DNA of 17,922 nt from Chlamydiota bacterium (GTDB lineage Bacteria; Chlamydiota; Chlamydiia; Chlamydiales; Waddliaceae), in NCBI GenBank assembly GCA_011065005.1, contig JAAKFP010000007.1:1-17922 (forward strand), given 5' to 3'. The translations under genes were made by a program, and so were the position numbers. A model generated the notes under the pieces. That model saw nothing but the letters and a program-made list of their open reading frames with translations. It ran no database searches and was not told the DNA's origin. This document shows, piece after piece, positions 16,601-17,922 of the stretch (position 1 is its first letter; each line of letters begins with the position of its first letter).

Positions 16601-16613
16601 ATAAAATGATCAT
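13611..16613 (-). CDS. membrane-anchored LTA-synthase-like sulfatase fused to F-box-type leucine-rich repeats
   Basis: This 1000-residue protein has three parts. Residues 1-175 hold about five hydrophobic segments. Residues about 250-630 form an alkaline-phosphatase/sulfatase-superfamily domain like LtaS and MdoB, which transfer phosphoglycerol or similar groups outside the membrane. E258 (SLESFG), T298 (GIPTSRS), D478-N479 (TADNG) and H486 (GEHG) fit the metal and nucleophile sites. T298 corresponds to the Thr nucleophile of LtaS, but N479 replaces the usual His. Residues about 640-960 contain roughly 12 leucine-rich repeats of about 25-26 residues with CPxITDxG signatures, the cysteine-containing type of eukaryotic F-box proteins. 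By LtaS topology the repeats would be periplasmic. One unbroken frame runs through all parts. The start has GGA 8 bp upstream. The substrate is unknown. Confidence 0.9.
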   Translation of the reverse strand: MIILCGFLLFPLLARVIIFWSKRKEQRFWLIGWGIGFAQDLFIATLQLHLLCFFNGFHLTAYLPFFLLFSLFLGLIQVYHLIDALLLYVVNFRMKFTFFRYLLEFKDFKSSAIEYGIRPTVGFIVIFLGLFVAIMWSVRDLIVSQHFSYQVLLLSVLSFGVGLVGFWGRWKNRMYLYHNCLFKEGMDSFLSTFAPKYHAKTELEGGDSWILKAQCEEYRTISPHYPLLKMTTGFTGEKNFHIKINKEERPHVIIISLESFGAKHLGCLGNPYGASPQFDRLAKEGILFSNFHAAGIPTSRSLLGTLFGISPDLNPLSLQEVNPLYPLIGIQNILKTYGYRSIYHKGGSLVFLNASNYLKEHGFDELAGDEEMEAYFSHSHRTSWGVHDEQLFDYSLQRIKAQDQQGIPTFMTLCTISNHHPWQVPSEFEAPKFHIPKAPLSERYLQTFFYTDAMLGRFIDKLRQEGISRKSIIFVTADNGQPLGEHGENFMPLRYVYEENHHIPLLILADGRIDTPRVIHEPGSQIDLLPTIMDLLNLKGLNHSIGTSLVRQAPERHVFCVNPPILPYVSHQQGKYKYCLELESEQKELFDLEEDPEEKNNLLYNHPEIAKQLHSQLIDHFAALQRLYTENRITPSTNKSLVLIGERELSDEELYSRIEKLQELRSILILDCPNITDAGIINISKKVQQLEFLYLDKLPITDKSLEAFQGKTVQLKELTLSHCLSISSESVVKLLSDAPELLELTLTGSLQLGDDVLSTLAKKCPKINNLELPECFSLTDEGFRALATSLPQLRRLNLQNLTQITDDTLEILSHGKYDLHALHLLECSAISEEGILQIIEANPNLRRLSFSATHVSDLGIQKIVNHCPNLMKLCIYDCQQFAEEGFRAIAKKCRHLIMLELAGCPHLTDDFFRILSDKPIDHLLIAAAPQITDEALSYIKTISTLRDLFMTYCPQVHPEKVWEVGEEMHRTGLLHEITFNQTKKVYTYSPKFSPLIAASP

Positions 16614-16661
16614 TTTCGAATCCTTATGGGCCGTTTAACCTGATTTTTCCCTTTTCCGGCA

Positions 16662-16720
16662 TTAAACGCAAAGGCGCAAAGATTTTTTTAACCTTTGCGT
16701 CTTTGCGCCTTTGTGTTTAA
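16662..16720. repeat. hairpin repeat with 8-bp periodic arms (family C), overlapping a stop codon
   Basis: TTAAACGCAAAGGCGCAAAG (16662-16681) pairs with the sequence at 16701-16720 with one mismatch. The right side carries an extra CTTTGCGT unit (16693-16700), giving units of 8 bp. It lies between the two minus-strand genes, and its right arm includes the stop codon of the upstream gene (16717-16719). No clear U-run follows on the minus strand, so termination is possible but unproven. Confidence 0.7.
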
Positions 16721-17598
16721 TTTCCTTTGGACGAAAAGTACGCGTTCGCGATCAGGTTCCATCGAAGTGATTCCTCTTTGTGGTCATCCACAAACTGCTG
16801 AATGGCTACGGGAACCATTTTGCTGAAGGCGATGATTTCTTGATCAGTCAACCTGTAGATGACGGCATTTGCGGTTTTTTCGTCAGGGAGAAGACCCCTC
16901 AGCTTCTGGAAACACCTGGAAAATTGCCACTGCCTCCACCATAGCCGGCCCAAGGCGAGGGCGAGTAAGCCTAAGGGAAGGGCCTTGAACCACATAGCAG
17001 AGCGGTAGGTGCTATACTCTCCTGTGTAGACATACGAGAGGTCTATGAGAAAGACCATGAAAAGTGTTAGGACGAAAAGCAGACTTTCCCATGAGGATTT
17101 CACGATGGGACCGAACCATCTTCTAAATTGGGAGGGTGAAGTGCGATAGGCAAGAACCTCTTCGAATTTGGGTTCTTGAAAGGTCATTCTTCCAACGTGT
17201 GCAAGCTCATGGGCGGCTAGCTCATCACGATCATACATGTTGAAGTAGCTTGAGGAGGTGCTAAACGCATTTCGTAGCTGCAGGAAAGCGGCGGTGGGGG
17301 TATCTTTTGCAATTTGAAAAATCCATACACACCCTCCATGCCAGGGAGTTAGCCTGTAGTTGCTAAAATACAAAGGGATCCACTCGGGAACAATGTCGAA
17401 GAGTTGTTCCGTTTTCTGGAACGCCCCTTTGAGGGTATTGTTGTTGGCAGGTGCTTCGGAGCCGAAGGGCGCAAGTTCATCCTCGAGCTTTGTTTTGAGC
17501 TGTAGGCAGTATTCTGCTCGTTTTCTATAGTCTTCTTCGCTTTCTTCGGGTCCTGGAACGAGTCCAGCTTGATTCCAGTCTAAGAGTTTTAAGGTCAT
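16717..17598 (-). CDS. putative membrane-bound zinc metallopeptidase (HELAH motif)
   Basis: The 293 residues contain H130-E-L-A-H134, the zinc-binding HExxH signature, within RDELAAHELAHVGRM. E146 or E147, in KFEEVLAYR, could be a third ligand. Two hydrophobic segments follow (about 168-190 and 199-218), placing the protease part at the N-terminal side of a membrane anchor. A charged C-terminal domain covers about 220-293. There is no signal peptide, so the active site may face the cytoplasm. The sequence does not match a named peptidase family that I recognise, and the substrate is unknown. It lies upstream of the sulfatase-LRR gene on the same strand, separated by 103 bp that include a hairpin repeat. 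No clear ribosome binding site precedes the ATG. Confidence 0.75.
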   Translation of the reverse strand: MTLKLLDWNQAGLVPGPEESEEDYRKRAEYCLQLKTKLEDELAPFGSEAPANNNTLKGAFQKTEQLFDIVPEWIPLYFSNYRLTPWHGGCVWIFQIAKDTPTAAFLQLRNAFSTSSSYFNMYDRDELAAHELAHVGRMTFQEPKFEEVLAYRTSPSQFRRWFGPIVKSSWESLLFVLTLFMVFLIDLSYVYTGEYSTYRSAMWFKALPLGLLALALGRLWWRQWQFSRCFQKLRGLLPDEKTANAVIYRLTDQEIIAFSKMVPVAIQQFVDDHKEESLRWNLIANAYFSSKGN

Positions 17599-17677
17599 AG
17601 CCGTCCGGGTGTTGTTTCATTTTGAGTTACTGCGTTTATCACCACAGTCCATTGACTCGATTTTCAACATTTAAATT

Positions 17678-17922
17678 CAGCCTGAAGGGCTGGTATTGCA
17701 ACAGCCCAGGGCAACGCCCTGGGAGAAGTCGATAAGAAACACAGCAGCCTGTAGGGCTGCCAGAAGGAAAAAGCGTTCTATATAAACCCATAGTCAACAA
17801 GAGCGTCATAAAAACCTTCCTTATTCTGGTTTAAACCTGGCAGCCCTACAGGCTGCTGGATCTATTTCAAATCTTTCCCAGGGCGTTGCCCTGGGCTGTT
17901 GCACTTTCAGCCTTTCAGGCTG
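17678..17922. repeat. large nested inverted repeat (family D) at the right edge
   Basis: The stretch 17599-17922 holds no gene; most of it is this element. Two arms of about 86 bp (17678-17763 and 17837-17922) are near reverse complements around a spacer of about 73 bp. Each arm holds smaller palindromes: CAGCCTGAAGGGCTG; CCCAGGGC-AAC-GCCCTGGG (17705-17723, with its counterpart at 17877-17895); and GCAGCC-TGTAG-GGCTGC (17744-17760). Such CAGCC/GGCTG elements resemble dispersed extragenic repeats of other environmental bacteria. The window cuts off at its right end, so it may continue. Confidence 0.8.

Noticed and set aside
17678..17922. CRISPR array
   Set aside because: The repeated units are inverted and nested rather than direct repeats with uniform spacers, and no cas gene is present.

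Overview
This window comes from a member of the Chlamydiae, most likely an amoeba-associated or 'environmental' lineage (Parachlamydiales, for example a Waddlia-, Criblamydia- or Parachlamydia-like organism) rather than a vertebrate Chlamydia. The strongest evidence is the primary sigma factor at 1321-2982. It has the characteristic sequence of chlamydial sigma-66 throughout, including the long non-conserved region between regions 1.2 and 2. Three proteins have closely spaced hydrophobic segments like chlamydial inclusion-membrane (Inc) proteins. Moderate base composition and many intergenic repeats also fit an environmental chlamydia. The species is not determined.

Layout. The left edge (1-200) holds the possible tail of a plus-strand gene, a hairpin and a copy of a dispersed hairpin repeat (family A). 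A minus-strand CoiA-like gene (201-1070) is divergent from rpoD (1321-2982). A DinG-type iron-sulfur helicase (2989-5223) follows rpoD after only 6 bp, so this is probably a transcription/DNA-repair operon. Next come an AT-rich gap, an unrecognised membrane protein (5379-6470) and a lipase-maturation-factor-like membrane protein (6568-7989). A convergent minus-strand pair follows: an alpha/beta-hydrolase-like gene (9219-10379) and an AAA ATPase/DUF4143 gene (7999-9171). Two operator-like palindromes lie between them.

The 10380-10927 gap is a nested repeat region. Two Inc-like genes follow on the plus strand. The first (10928-12259) has a Ser/Asp/Glu-rich tail with an exact tandem repeat. The second (12492-13559) is an IncA-like protein with paired membrane segments and a long coiled coil. 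Between them lies a full copy of repeat family A. The right part holds two minus-strand genes: a 1000-residue fusion of a membrane-anchored LTA-synthase-like sulfatase with F-box-type leucine-rich repeats (13611-16613), and a membrane protein with an HELAH zinc-peptidase motif (16717-17598). The window ends in a large nested inverted repeat (17678-17922).

Two themes stand out. First, the middle of the window is rich in candidate host-interaction proteins: two clear Inc-like proteins, one further membrane protein, a lipase-like hydrolase and an LRR fusion. Second, at least four unrelated hairpin repeat families sit next to gene ends, and three of them have arms built from 8-9 bp units. No tRNA, rRNA, CRISPR array, transposase or phage gene was seen.
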